Source: DAISIK01 sp036822055 (GTDB taxonomy: Bacteria > Verrucomicrobiota > Verrucomicrobiia > Opitutales > Puniceicoccaceae). Taken from it: 64,000 nt of DNA. Every line of letters starts with the position of its first letter. Positions within the stretch are counted from its first letter, which is position 1. Both the position numbers and the translations under genes were made by a program. Positions 49,035 to 58,473 of this stretch are shown here, piece after piece. Under the pieces are notes generated by a model that had not been told where the DNA came from, ran no database searches, and saw nothing but the letters and a program-made list of their open reading frames with translations. The DNA is taken from assembly GCA_036822055.1 (NCBI GenBank), contig DAISIK010000002.1:69659-133658 (forward strand). Reading direction: 5' to 3'.

Positions 49035-50441
49035 ATGTCTCAGACTGCCACAATTTCGTCTCAAACTTGGTTTACCATCCGCGAATCCCTCCGCGTTGGT
49101 CTCCCTGCCGAGACCTTTTCCATGTGGTTTGAACCGCTGACTTGTGAGGAGACCGATCAAGAGATACTCAAACTCTCTGCTCCCAACGACTTTATTGCCA
49201 TCTGGGTCGAGGATAATTACCTCGACTACATCCAAACGCGCCTCTTTGAAGTGGTCGGGAAGAACCTTCCCGTACAGATTTGTGTACCCGCCTCCGCTGC
49301 TTCGGAGACCGCCGCCCCAGCCACTACTTCGGCCCAACCGAGCGCCTCCACGCCCGAGCGCCCGCGCCCCTTTTCACCTGCGGCCACCAGTGGAACCCAG
49401 ACCTCAACCGCCGTCACCGGGCTCAACCCCAAAAACACCTTTGATAACTTTGTCGTCGGCGCCAACACCCACCTCGCCCACGCCGCCAGCATCGCCGTCG
49501 CCAATGCCCCCGGTCGTGCCTACAACCCCCTCTTCATCTACGGTGAGACCGGTCTCGGCAAAACCCACCTGATGCATTCCATCGCTCATCAGGTCCTCCG
49601 CACCAACCCCGAATCCATCGTCGCCTACGTTTCTACCGAGAAGTTTACCAACAAGTTCATCCGCGCCATTCAGGAGAATCAGCTCCCCAAGTTCCGCCGT
49701 TTCTACCGTCGGGTAGATATCCTTCTCATCGACGATATCCAGTTTCTCGCCAACCGGGAGCGGATCCAGGAGGAGTTCTTTCATACCTTCAACGAGCTCT
49801 TCGAAAGCGGAAAACAAATTGTCCTCACCAGCGACCGCCCCGCCGGAGAAATCTCAAAACTCGAGAAAAGGCTTCTCTCCCGTTTCCAATGGGGCCTCAT
49901 GGCCGATGTTCAACCGCCTGACATCGAGACGAGGATGGCCATCCTTTCCAAAAAAGCCCGCGCCATCGGCATCGAGCTCGACGAAACCATCCTCAGCTTC
50001 CTCGCCGAGAAGGTAACCCGGAATGTCCGCCGGATCGAGGGTGCCCTCACCCGTATCGCTGGCTACACGACCCTCATCCGCGACCCCCTCACCGTCGATA
50101 ACGTGGCCCGCCTCCTCCACGACATCCTCGCCGAAGAGGTCCAGCACGAGATCACCATCGAAAAAATTCAGTCCAAAACCGCCGAGTACTCCAAGCTCGC
50201 CGTCGAGGAACTGAAAAGCCGCCGCCGCCCCGCCCGCATTGTCGTCCCTCGCCAAATCGCCATGTACCTCTGCCGCATCCTCACCAACCACTCCCTTGCC
50301 CAGATCGGCGAGGCCTTTGGAGGTCGCGACCACGGCACCGTCATCCACTCCATTAAAACCGTCGAAGCTCTCATGGAGCAGGACGAGAGCGTTCGCCACA
50401 GCGTCGACTACCTTACCAAGCAGCTCTCCAAAGCTTCCTGA
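49035..50441 (+). CDS. dnaA: Chromosomal replication initiator protein DnaA
   Basis: 468-residue AAA+ initiator. Domain I (1-85), a Ser/Pro/Thr-rich linker (about 90-130), domain III with TFDNFVVGANTHLAHAA, Walker A GETGLGKTHL (about 171-180), Walker B ILLIDDIQF and the sensor RLLSRFQWGL. The domain IV DNA-binding signature is GGRDHGTVIHSIK near the C-terminus. Starts cleanly at ATG 49035 without a recognisable SD. dnaN is not downstream, so the classical dnaA-dnaN order is broken here. Confidence 0.97.
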   Translation: MSQTATISSQTWFTIRESLRVGLPAETFSMWFEPLTCEETDQEILKLSAPNDFIAIWVEDNYLDYIQTRLFEVVGKNLPVQICVPASAASETAAPATTSAQPSASTPERPRPFSPAATSGTQTSTAVTGLNPKNTFDNFVVGANTHLAHAASIAVANAPGRAYNPLFIYGETGLGKTHLMHSIAHQVLRTNPESIVAYVSTEKFTNKFIRAIQENQLPKFRRFYRRVDILLIDDIQFLANRERIQEEFFHTFNELFESGKQIVLTSDRPAGEISKLEKRLLSRFQWGLMADVQPPDIETRMAILSKKARAIGIELDETILSFLAEKVTRNVRRIEGALTRIAGYTTLIRDPLTVDNVARLLHDILAEEVQHEITIEKIQSKTAEYSKLAVEELKSRRRPARIVVPRQIAMYLCRILTNHSLAQIGEAFGGRDHGTVIHSIKTVEALMEQDESVRHSVDYLTKQLSKAS

Positions 50442-50506
50442 CCTCCGCGACCTCCCTCGCGGCGAAGGCTTGCTTCGATCCGCCCTTGCTCCACCTTTCC
50501 TACTCT

Positions 50507-50980
50507 ATGAATCTCTCTCCCGAACAAACTCAGGCCGTTCGCGACTGTGTCCTCGCAGGCGGAAACCTCTCCGAAGTCCAGAAATTGCTCGTCGAAAAGT
50601 TTGACCTGAGGCTGACCTTCATGCATGTCCGCTTCCTCGTCGAGGATCTCGACCTCACCCTTGTCGAGAAAGAGGCACCTCGCGCCCAAAAGCCGGGGAC
50701 CCCGACCAGCCAAAGCGGCGACTCCTCCGTTCTCGAACCCACCCCCGATCAGGTTTCCCCTCCCACCCGCGTCGCCGTCGAAGTCGATGCCATCAACACC
50801 CCCGGCACCATTGTCAGCGGAACCGTCACCTTCTCCGATCGGCAAACCGCCAAGTGGCAGCTCGACCAGATGGGCCGCCTAGGCCTCATTCCCGCCACCT
50901 CCGGCTACCAGCCCTCCCCCGAGGACGTCGAGGAGTTTCAAATCCAGTTGGAAGCAGCCTTGCGCCAAAAAGGATACTGA
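50507..50980 (+). CDS. Unknown protein downstream of dnaA
   Basis: 157 residues, not recognised. N-terminal helical part (residues 1-45) LSPEQTQAVRDCVLAGGNLSEVQKLLVEKFDLRLTFMHVRFLVEDLDL, which resembles a small helix-turn-helix-like or coiled region. A polar linker (about 50-90) follows, then a beta-type segment (AVEVDAINTPGTIVSGTVTFSDRQTAKWQLDQMGRLGL). The pairing of GTIVSGTVTFSDG with W-x-L-D-x-x-G-R-L-G is, to my recollection, conserved in Verrucomicrobiota proteins of unknown function. Start at 50507 was preferred to 50486. Confidence 0.7.
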   Translation: MNLSPEQTQAVRDCVLAGGNLSEVQKLLVEKFDLRLTFMHVRFLVEDLDLTLVEKEAPRAQKPGTPTSQSGDSSVLEPTPDQVSPPTRVAVEVDAINTPGTIVSGTVTFSDRQTAKWQLDQMGRLGLIPATSGYQPSPEDVEEFQIQLEAALRQKGY

Positions 50981-51008
50981 GGCCGCCGCCTCGCGCCCAC
51001 CCCCCCAT

Positions 51009-52409
51009 TTGCCGATCCGCGCCCCCTTTCCTCCCGAGCTTCTCGCTCCCGCCCTCAGTCTTGGCCGCCATGTCGCTGAGGCATCCGGCCGCTTGCTTAT
51101 TGTCGGGGGTGCCGTGCGGGATGCCCTCCTCGGTTATACCCCCAAGGATCTTGATCTGGAGGTCTTCGGTATCCCCACCGAAAAACTCGAGTCCATCCTC
51201 CCCCGGGTCGCTCCTTTTGACCCGGTCGGAAAAAGTTTTTCAGTCTACAAGCTCAAAAACCTTCCCATCGACGTCTCCCTCCCCCGCCTCGAAACCCTCA
51301 TCGGAACCAAACACACCGATTTCGCAGTCGAGGCCAATCCCCACCTTCCCCTCGAAGTCGCTGCCCAAAGGCGCGATTTCACCATCAACGCCCTTTCCTG
51401 GGATCCCCTCAACGAAGAGTTGATCGACCCCTGCCACGGCCTCGACGACCTCCACTCCCGGACCCTTCGCCACGTCTCTCACAAATTCGCCGAGGACCCC
51501 CTCCGCGTCCTCCGTGCCGCTCAATTTGTATCCAGATTTCAACTACAAGTAGATCCGGAGACCCTCACCTTGTGCCGCAAGCTCGGCCAGGAGGGACTCT
51601 CCTCCGAACGCCTCTTTGAGGAATGGAAGAAACTCCTCCTTCAAGGTGAGAAACCTTCCCTCGGGCTCCGCTTTCTCAGGGACGTTGGCTGGCTCCGCTA
51701 CTACCCCGAACTCCTCCGCCTCGTCGATTGCCCCCAGGATCCTGAATGGCACCCGGAGGGAGATGTCTGGACCCACACCCTTCACTGCCTTGATGCCTTC
51801 GCCCGCTCCCGCACGGGCGATCCCCACACCGATCTGATCGTCGGTCTGGCCGTGCTTTGCCACGACCTCGGAAAGCCTGCCACCACCGTCCTCTCGAGGG
51901 GAAGACTCCGTTCCCCCGGTCACGAGGAGGCAGGCATCGAACCGACCCGTTCCTTCCTTGCCCGCCTGACTCGCGAAACAGAACTCCTCCAGATCGTCCC
52001 TCTGCTCGTATCCGAGCACATGAAACCTTCCGAGCTGTTCAAAGCTCAGGCCAGCCACGCCGCCGTCCGCCGTCTCGCCCTCCGGGTCGGCAGGCTCGAC
52101 CTGCTCGCCCGCGTCGTCAATGCCGACATCGACGGTCGCCCCCCCATCCCTCCCGGAGATTACCGCGCCACCGAGTGGCTCCTCCACACCGCCGAAAGCC
52201 TCTCCGTTCAAGCTGGCAAACCGATCCCCATCATCCAGGGCCGCGATGTCCTCGCCCTCGGTCTCCCTCCCGGTCCTCCGGTCGGTCGCCTCCTTCAGGC
52301 CTGCTTCGAAGCCCAGCTCGACGGAGTTTTCGAAACCCACGCCGACGGTCTCAACTACCTCAGGCAACTTTTACGAACTGCCTCCCCACCCCAACAGACC
52401 GAAGAATAG
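51009..52409 (+). CDS. CCA tRNA nucleotidyltransferase/poly(A) polymerase-type enzyme with HD domain
   Basis: 466-residue class II nucleotidyltransferase. The NTase motif is IVGGAVRDALLG followed by DLDLEVFG (catalytic DxD), with RRDFTINAL and the helical neck region DPLRVLRAAQFVSRF. An HD phosphohydrolase domain follows (LCHDLGKP, about 285) as in bacterial Cca/PcnB-like enzymes. No ATG precedes the NTase motif in frame; the most likely start is TTG at 51009. Adds CCA to tRNA or tails RNA; which cannot be told from sequence. Confidence 0.88.
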   Translation: MPIRAPFPPELLAPALSLGRHVAEASGRLLIVGGAVRDALLGYTPKDLDLEVFGIPTEKLESILPRVAPFDPVGKSFSVYKLKNLPIDVSLPRLETLIGTKHTDFAVEANPHLPLEVAAQRRDFTINALSWDPLNEELIDPCHGLDDLHSRTLRHVSHKFAEDPLRVLRAAQFVSRFQLQVDPETLTLCRKLGQEGLSSERLFEEWKKLLLQGEKPSLGLRFLRDVGWLRYYPELLRLVDCPQDPEWHPEGDVWTHTLHCLDAFARSRTGDPHTDLIVGLAVLCHDLGKPATTVLSRGRLRSPGHEEAGIEPTRSFLARLTRETELLQIVPLLVSEHMKPSELFKAQASHAAVRRLALRVGRLDLLARVVNADIDGRPPIPPGDYRATEWLLHTAESLSVQAGKPIPIIQGRDVLALGLPPGPPVGRLLQACFEAQLDGVFETHADGLNYLRQLLRTASPPQQTEE

Positions 52410-52469
52410 GTTCAGCATCCCGAATTTTTCTTCCCCTCGAACGCTTCGCCATCTTTCCTATTGCTTTTC

Positions 52470-55400
52470 ATGTACCTTCGTGAACTCAGCATCAGCGGCT
52501 TCAAAAGCTTCGCCGCCCCCACCCGGCTCGAGCTCCAGCCCGGCGTCACCGCCATCGTCGGACCGAATGGGTGCGGGAAAAGCAACATTGCTGATGCCAT
52601 CCGCTGGGTTCTCGGGGAGCAAAGCGCCAAGGCCCTTCGCGGGGGAAAAATGCAAGATGTCATCTTTTCCGGCTCCGACTCGCGCAAGGCCCTCCCCTAC
52701 GCCGAGGTTTACCTCACCTTTTCCGGCTGCGAAAAAGAGCTTGGCAGCGCCTTCCACGAGGTGGAAATCGGGCGTCGGGTCAGCCGCGATGGCAGCGGCG
52801 TCTACACCATCAATCGCAAGGTCTGCCGCCTCAAGGACATTCAGAGCCTCTTCATGGATACCGGCGTCGGACGGGTTTCCTACTCCTTCCTCGTCCAGGG
52901 CCAGGTCGATCAAATCCTCTCCTCCAATCCAGCCGATCGCCGCGCCGTATTTGAGGAAGCCGCTGGCATCACCCGCTACAAGAGTCAGCGCCGGGAGGCC
53001 CTCAACAAGCTTGACCTCGTCCAGGCCAACCTCAATCGGGTCACCGACGTCATTGAGGAGCGGGGGCGTCAGATCGGCACCCTCCGCCGGCAGGCTAGCA
53101 AGGCCCTTCGCTACAAGAGAATCAAGCATCGCCTCTCTCACCTTGAGTTGGCCCAGGGCGGCTTCGAGTACGCCACCCTGACCGCCTCCACCAGCTCCTT
53201 GTCCGAGCGGGCCTCCCGCCATCAGCAGGAGCTTCAGCAAATCCGCTCCACCATCGAAGAACGGGAGTCCGCTCTCGAAGCCCTTCGCCAACAACGCAAT
53301 CGTTCCCTGGAGGAACTTCAGGCCCAGCAACAAAAGGTCTTCGACTGCCGCTCCGAACTCGAGCAAACCACCAACCAGATCGCTTTCGACCAACAGCGCT
53401 CCCAAGACCTCGCCGAACGCATCGAGCAACTATCCTCCGAGACCAACGAGCTGGTCCAGCGTCAGGCTCTCGCCGCTTCCCAGGGCAACGAGGAATCCCG
53501 GTCCCGCCAGATGCAGCTCGACCTCGTCGGCACCTCAGACGCCTCCTGCCGCGAACTCCAGTCCTCCCTCGACAGTGCCGAAATGAAACTCTCGGAAGCC
53601 GAGAAAGCCCTTCAACGCGAAAAACAACGCTTCCTCGTCGTCGAGAGCGGCATCAGCAGGCTCCGCACCCGTGCCACCACCATCGAGGTCGACCTGAAAT
53701 CTGCCGAAGCTCGCCATGGAGACTTTGTCGATGCCATCCGCCTCATTGGCGCCGAAATCGAAACGGCCCGCCAATCCCTCCAGGAGCTCCAAACCGCGCG
53801 CTCCGTTATCGAGGAGCGGGAACAACAAGCCGCCCTCGCCCTCACTGCCGCCGAGGAGCAGGTTTCCCAAGAAAAAAAGACCTTCCGCGCCAGGCAGGAA
53901 TCAATTCAAGTCTCCGAGCGGGAAATTGCCAAACTCACAGCCGAGCTTGCCCTCCTCGAGGACCTCCAGCGAAAGTTCGAAGGCTTTGGCGATGGAGCCA
54001 AAGCCATTCTCTCGGGCAAGCTGGGCAGCCTTCTCCCCGCCGGTGGCACCACCATTTTCACCCGGCAGATAGAGGTCCAGGAGGCTCACGCCACCGCCTT
54101 TGAGCACCTCATCGGCGAGGCTGTCGATGCCCTCCTCCTTCCCCCCACCGTCCCGATCGCCCAGGTGGCCGAAAAGCTTCGTGGCGAGAAGCTCGGCCAA
54201 GCCTGCTGCCTCCTCCCCCAAAAGAGCCCACCAGATCCCTCGTCCCTCCCCGACCTCCCCCCGTGGCTCATTCCCGCCGCATCGGTAGCTCAGGCTCGCG
54301 ATCCCCTCATTGCCCCCCTCCTCCAAAACCTGCTCGAAGGCTCCTACCTCATCCCCGCCCTCGAGCCCTTCCTCGACTTTCTGGACTCCAACCCCGACTT
54401 CAGCTTCCGCATTGCCTCCACCCCTGAGGGAGACCGCATCGATAGCAGAGGCACCGTCCTCATCGGCAAACGGAAATCCCGTAGCGGCAGCTTTCTCCAG
54501 CGTGAGAATCAAATCCGCTCCCTGCGATCCTCGGTTGCCCAGAAACGAGAGGCCCTCGATCAGGCCTACGCCGCTGCCAGCCATGCCCAGGAGGCTCTCT
54601 CAGCCGCCGAAAAGGCCCTCGAACAAGCCCGCGCTGCCCGCAGCGAAGCAGCCTCCGAGCGCTCCGCCCTGCTCGCTCAAATCACCTCCGCCGAACGCTC
54701 CCTCGAAAGCCTCGGCACCCGGGGCCAACACGCCCGGGAACAACTCGATCGCTTCGAGACCGAGCAAGCGGACGCCCGCCAGCGACTCTCCAGCGCCCGC
54801 CAACAGCTCGGTTCCGCCGAGGAGGAACTCAGCGAAAGCCGCACCGCCACTTCCAACCTCGAAGCCGAGTTAGTGCGCGCCCGAGCCGAGCGCGACTCCC
54901 ACCGCGAGGCCCTCTCCTCCGTTCGCCTTGAACTAGCCGAAAAAAAACAAAAGCTCGAGATCCTCAATCGCTCCATTAACGAGGCCACCCGCCAGGCCGA
55001 AGAGCTGGGAACCCGCATCCAATCAAACCGGAAGCGGATCGATTCCATGCGCCAGGAAATCTCCGGTGCCGGGGAAAAAGCTCGTGCCCTCGCCACCCGC
55101 AGCGAGGAACTCAAGGCAAACCTCGAAGGCCTCACCGCCCACCTCTCTTCCCTTCAGGCCAAGGTCCAGCAAAGCGACGGTATCATTGACGCCGCCAGCA
55201 CCAAACTTGCCTCCACCCGCCAGCAGGAGCGCGAGGCCGAGCAACAGGTTTCCAGCCTCGAAATCGAGCTGACCAAGCTTCGGTCTCGCCGCGACTTCAT
55301 CGTTGAGAAACTCACCCACGAGTACGAGGTTGAGGCCGGCAACATCCGTTGGAAAGAGGAACTCTGGGCCGCCGACGAACCGTTCCAGACCCGCGTCAAT

Positions 55401-56222
55401 CTCGACGACCTTGAAGACTCCGAGACCCTCGAACTCCAGACCAAGGGAGAAAGGGGAGATCCCACCCCCGAGGATTTTGCCCGGATGGAGGAGACCGATT
55501 GGACCGCCCTTAGCCGCGAGATCAAGAGCCTCCGGGAAAAACTTGCCTCCATCGGTGCCGTCAACCTCGTCGCCATCGAGGAATACGCCGAGCTCCGTCA
55601 AAGCTACGAATTCCTCAAGACTCAGAGCGAGGACCTCTGGCACTCCAAAGAAGAACTCCTCCGCGCCATCGACGAGATCAACCAAACATCCCAGAGCCTC
55701 TTCCAACAAACCTTCGATCAAATCCGCAAAAATTTCCAGTTCACCTACGAGCACCTCACCATCGGGGGCAGGGGAGACCTTGAACTCAACGCTGCCGAGG
55801 ACGTCCTCGAATCCGGCATCGAGATCATTGCCCGCCCCCCCGGTACCCGCCTCAGCACCATCAGCCTCCTCAGCGGCGGCCAGCGAACCATGGCCGCCGT
55901 CGCCCTCCTCTTTGCCATCTACATGGTCAAGCCGAGCCCCTTCTGCTTTCTCGACGAGCTCGACGCCCCCCTCGACGATGCCAACATCGGCCGCTTCACC
56001 GAGATGCTCAGGGATTTTACCCGCTTTTCCCAGTTCCTCATCATCACCCATAACAAGCGTACCGTAGCCAGCGCCGACTCCGTCTTCGGCGTCACCATGC
56101 AGGAGAAGGGGGTCTCCCGGTTGGTCTCCATGCGCTTTAATCGCGATTCGGGTTCTGCCGAGTTTGCCCGCGAGGAGCAAGGCTCCCAACCAGCCAGCCT
56201 CACCCCCGCCGCCCCTGTCTGA
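52470..56222 (+). CDS. smc: Chromosome segregation protein SMC
   Basis: 1250-residue SMC ATPase organising the chromosome. N-terminal Walker A IVGPNGCGKSNIADAIRWVLGEQ, then a first coiled coil (about 170-490), a hinge near 500-660 including FEHLIGEAVDALLLPP, and the second coiled coil. The C-terminal head has the ABC signature LLSGGQRTMAAVALLFAI and Walker B FCFLDELDAPLDDANI. Start at ATG 52470; the TTG at 52461 is less likely. scpA/scpB are not adjacent. The long Gln/Glu/Arg coiled coils generate many spurious frames on the other phases. Confidence 0.96.
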   Translation: MYLRELSISGFKSFAAPTRLELQPGVTAIVGPNGCGKSNIADAIRWVLGEQSAKALRGGKMQDVIFSGSDSRKALPYAEVYLTFSGCEKELGSAFHEVEIGRRVSRDGSGVYTINRKVCRLKDIQSLFMDTGVGRVSYSFLVQGQVDQILSSNPADRRAVFEEAAGITRYKSQRREALNKLDLVQANLNRVTDVIEERGRQIGTLRRQASKALRYKRIKHRLSHLELAQGGFEYATLTASTSSLSERASRHQQELQQIRSTIEERESALEALRQQRNRSLEELQAQQQKVFDCRSELEQTTNQIAFDQQRSQDLAERIEQLSSETNELVQRQALAASQGNEESRSRQMQLDLVGTSDASCRELQSSLDSAEMKLSEAEKALQREKQRFLVVESGISRLRTRATTIEVDLKSAEARHGDFVDAIRLIGAEIETARQSLQELQTARSVIEEREQQAALALTAAEEQVSQEKKTFRARQESIQVSEREIAKLTAELALLEDLQRKFEGFGDGAKAILSGKLGSLLPAGGTTIFTRQIEVQEAHATAFEHLIGEAVDALLLPPTVPIAQVAEKLRGEKLGQACCLLPQKSPPDPSSLPDLPPWLIPAASVAQARDPLIAPLLQNLLEGSYLIPALEPFLDFLDSNPDFSFRIASTPEGDRIDSRGTVLIGKRKSRSGSFLQRENQIRSLRSSVAQKREALDQAYAAASHAQEALSAAEKALEQARAARSEAASERSALLAQITSAERSLESLGTRGQHAREQLDRFETEQADARQRLSSARQQLGSAEEELSESRTATSNLEAELVRARAERDSHREALSSVRLELAEKKQKLEILNRSINEATRQAEELGTRIQSNRKRIDSMRQEISGAGEKARALATRSEELKANLEGLTAHLSSLQAKVQQSDGIIDAASTKLASTRQQEREAEQQVSSLEIELTKLRSRRDFIVEKLTHEYEVEAGNIRWKEELWAADEPFQTRVNLDDLEDSETLELQTKGERGDPTPEDFARMEETDWTALSREIKSLREKLASIGAVNLVAIEEYAELRQSYEFLKTQSEDLWHSKEELLRAIDEINQTSQSLFQQTFDQIRKNFQFTYEHLTIGGRGDLELNAAEDVLESGIEIIARPPGTRLSTISLLSGGQRTMAAVALLFAIYMVKPSPFCFLDELDAPLDDANIGRFTEMLRDFTRFSQFLIITHNKRTVASADSVFGVTMQEKGVSRLVSMRFNRDSGSAEFAREEQGSQPASLTPAAPV

Positions 56223-56228
56223 GCCACC

Positions 56229-57728
56229 ATGCCCAGAGGTACCCACATCCTCGCCCTCGACCAGGGCACCACCAGCTCCCGTGCCATCGTCTTCGACCAG
56301 CGCGGGCAGCCCGTTGCCTCGGCCCAAAAAGAATTTCGCCAGTATTATCCGGCCCCCGGGCTGGTTGAACACGATCCTTTCGAGATCTGGTCCAGCCAAA
56401 ATGCCGCTGCTGCCGAGGTCCTCGCTCGCGCCAACCTCTCCACCGATGCCGTCGCCGCAGTCGGCATCACCAATCAGCGCGAGACCACCCTCATCTGGAA
56501 CCGGCGTACAGGTTCCCCCATCCACCCCGCCATCGTTTGGCAGGATCGGCGTACCGCCCCCCTCTGCCAGCAACTCCGCCAGCAAGGTCTCGAACCCCTC
56601 CTGACCACCAAAACCGGCCTGCGGCTCGATCCCTACTTTTCGGCTACCAAAATCGCCTGGCTCCTCGATAACGTTCCCGGCGCCCGCACCGCCGCTGAAG
56701 CTGGCGACCTCCTCTTTGGTACCGTCGATACCTGGCTTCTCTACCAGTTGACCGGCAAGCGGGTCCACGCTACCGACATCTCCAACGCCTCCCGCACCCT
56801 CCTCTTCAATCTCGAGAACGAATCCTGGGATTCCGAATTGCTCGAGGTCTTTCAAATACCTCCCTCCCTTCTTCCCCAGGTTCGCTCATCGTCGGAGATT
56901 TTTGGATACGTGGACTCCAACCTCTTTCCGGCCGGGGTTCCGATTTCGGGCATCGCCGGAGACCAGCACGCCGCCCTCTTTGGCCAGGCCTGCTTCCATT
57001 CCGGGATGGCTAAAAATACCTACGGAACCGGTTGCTTCCTCCTCCAGCACACCGGGGACCAAATCGTCCACTCCTCCAATAACCTCCTCACCACCGTAGC
57101 CTGGAAAATCGGGGACCGCACCGAGTATGCCCTCGAGGGATCCGTCTTTGTCGCCGGTGCCGTCTTCCAGTGGCTCCGCGATCAGCTTCAGTTGGTCCGC
57201 TCAGCTGAGGAGCTGGACGCCCTCGCCGCCTCCGTCCCCGACGCCAATGGTCTCTTCCTCGTTCCTGCCTTTACCGGCCTCGGTGCCCCCCATTGGGACC
57301 CCCACGCCCGGGGTCTCGCCATCGGCATCACCCGAGGCACCTCCAAGGCCCACCTTTGCCGGGCCGCCCTCGAATCCGTTGCCTTCCAGGTTCACGACCT
57401 CATCATCGCCATGCAGCTCGATAGCGGTCTCCACCATCCCTCGCTTCGAGTCGACGGAGGTGCCGCCCGCAGCGATCCACTCCTCCGTTTTCAGTCCGAC
57501 CTACTCCAACGCGAGGTCGTTCGCCCCAAATGTACCGAAACAACCGCCCTCGGAGCAGCCTACCTCGCCGGTTTAGCCGTTGGATTTTGGGAAAATCGAG
57601 AGACCATCGAATCCCACTGGGAGATTGATGCCACCTTCCGCCCAACCCGTTCCTCCGCTTCCATCCAAACCCTCCTCAGCGGTTGGACCGAGGCTGTTCA
57701 ACGATCCCTCGCCTGGCACCAAGCCTGA
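56229..57728 (+). CDS. glpK: Glycerol kinase
   Basis: 499-residue FGGY kinase forming glycerol 3-phosphate. ALDQGTTSSRAIVFDQRG opens the ATP-binding fold; VGITNQRETTLIWNR, WQDRRTAPLC, GLRLDPYFSATKIAWLLDN and NTYGTGCFLL follow, with FVPAFTGLGAPHWDPHARG (reading LVPAFTGLGAPHWD here) and RVDGGAARSDPLLRFQSDL near the C-terminus. All match glycerol kinase rather than xylulokinase. It starts 6 bp after smc, without a glycerol facilitator gene nearby. Confidence 0.95.
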   Translation: MPRGTHILALDQGTTSSRAIVFDQRGQPVASAQKEFRQYYPAPGLVEHDPFEIWSSQNAAAAEVLARANLSTDAVAAVGITNQRETTLIWNRRTGSPIHPAIVWQDRRTAPLCQQLRQQGLEPLLTTKTGLRLDPYFSATKIAWLLDNVPGARTAAEAGDLLFGTVDTWLLYQLTGKRVHATDISNASRTLLFNLENESWDSELLEVFQIPPSLLPQVRSSSEIFGYVDSNLFPAGVPISGIAGDQHAALFGQACFHSGMAKNTYGTGCFLLQHTGDQIVHSSNNLLTTVAWKIGDRTEYALEGSVFVAGAVFQWLRDQLQLVRSAEELDALAASVPDANGLFLVPAFTGLGAPHWDPHARGLAIGITRGTSKAHLCRAALESVAFQVHDLIIAMQLDSGLHHPSLRVDGGAARSDPLLRFQSDLLQREVVRPKCTETTALGAAYLAGLAVGFWENRETIESHWEIDATFRPTRSSASIQTLLSGWTEAVQRSLAWHQA

Positions 57729-57737
57729 AGTTTTATC

Positions 57738-58409
57738 ATGCCGCAGCCCAGTCTTCCTCCCTTGCCCGCCAATCCCCGCTGCCTCATTTCAGCTGGTCCC
57801 ACTCGGGAGTACCTTGATCCAGTGCGCTTCCTTTCCAACCCCTCCACCGGCAAAATGGGCTACGCCATCGCTGAGGCAGCCGTCGCCTCCGGCTGGACCG
57901 TTGACCTGGTCAGCGGTCCCTCCTCCTTGCCCGAGCCACCCGGGGTTGTCTTCTACCCCGTAGAAACCGGCGAGGAAATGTTCCACCAGCTCGACGCCCT
58001 CTTCGACGCCGCCGACATCTTGATCATGACGGCTGCCGTTACCGACTTTCGCCCGCTTCAGCGCAACCCGCATAAAGTTAAGAAAAATGAGGCATCCCTC
58101 CAGGTCGAATTTGAGCCCGTGATCGACATCCTTCGGACTCTCGCCGCCCGAAAACGTGCCGACCAGCTAATCGTTGGCTTTGCCGCCGAGACGGAGAACC
58201 TTGAAGCCCATGCTCGCGAGAAGCTTCTCTCTAAAAATCTGGATTGGATCGTCGGCAACCTCGTCAACGATCCCGGCGCCGGATTTGCCTCCGATACGAA
58301 TCAGGTCCTTCTCCTCAATCGGCTGGGAACCTCCCACCATCTCGGCCCAGATTCCAAAACCCAAATCGCACAGTCACTCCTCCAAGCCCTCCAGTCGTCC
58401 GACGAGTGA
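57738..58409 (+). CDS. coaB: Stand-alone phosphopantothenoylcysteine synthetase (CoaB)
   Basis: 223 residues, corresponding to the C-terminal CoaB half of the usual bifunctional CoaBC. ISAGPTREYLDPVRFLSNPSTGKMGYAIAEAA is the diagnostic N-terminal motif; MTAAVTDFRP and VGFAAETENLEAHAREKL follow, with NLVNDPGAGFASDTNQVLLL. It couples cysteine to 4'-phosphopantothenate with a nucleotide triphosphate in CoA synthesis. The CoaC decarboxylase half is missing here and should be encoded elsewhere. 9 bp after glpK. Confidence 0.9.
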   Translation: MPQPSLPPLPANPRCLISAGPTREYLDPVRFLSNPSTGKMGYAIAEAAVASGWTVDLVSGPSSLPEPPGVVFYPVETGEEMFHQLDALFDAADILIMTAAVTDFRPLQRNPHKVKKNEASLQVEFEPVIDILRTLAARKRADQLIVGFAAETENLEAHAREKLLSKNLDWIVGNLVNDPGAGFASDTNQVLLLNRLGTSHHLGPDSKTQIAQSLLQALQSSDE

Positions 58410-58416
58410 ACTTTTC

Positions 58417-58435
58417 CGAAATGGAAGTAATTTCG
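58417..58435. repeat. Inverted repeat before the PEP-CTERM-like gene
   Basis: CGAAAT (58417-58422) and ATTTCG (58430-58435) flank a 7-base spacer, just after the coaB stop and about 40 bp before the next start. TTGATA at 58437-58442 could be a -35 element immediately after it. May be an operator or a weak hairpin. Confidence 0.35.
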
Positions 58436-58473
58436 CTTGATAGCCTTATTAAAATTCAATTTTCAGCACTCAT

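Noticed and set aside
55023..56855. 610-residue minus-strand frame opposite smc and glpK
   Set aside because: Spans the junction of two confident genes and has only low-complexity Gly/Glu sequence.
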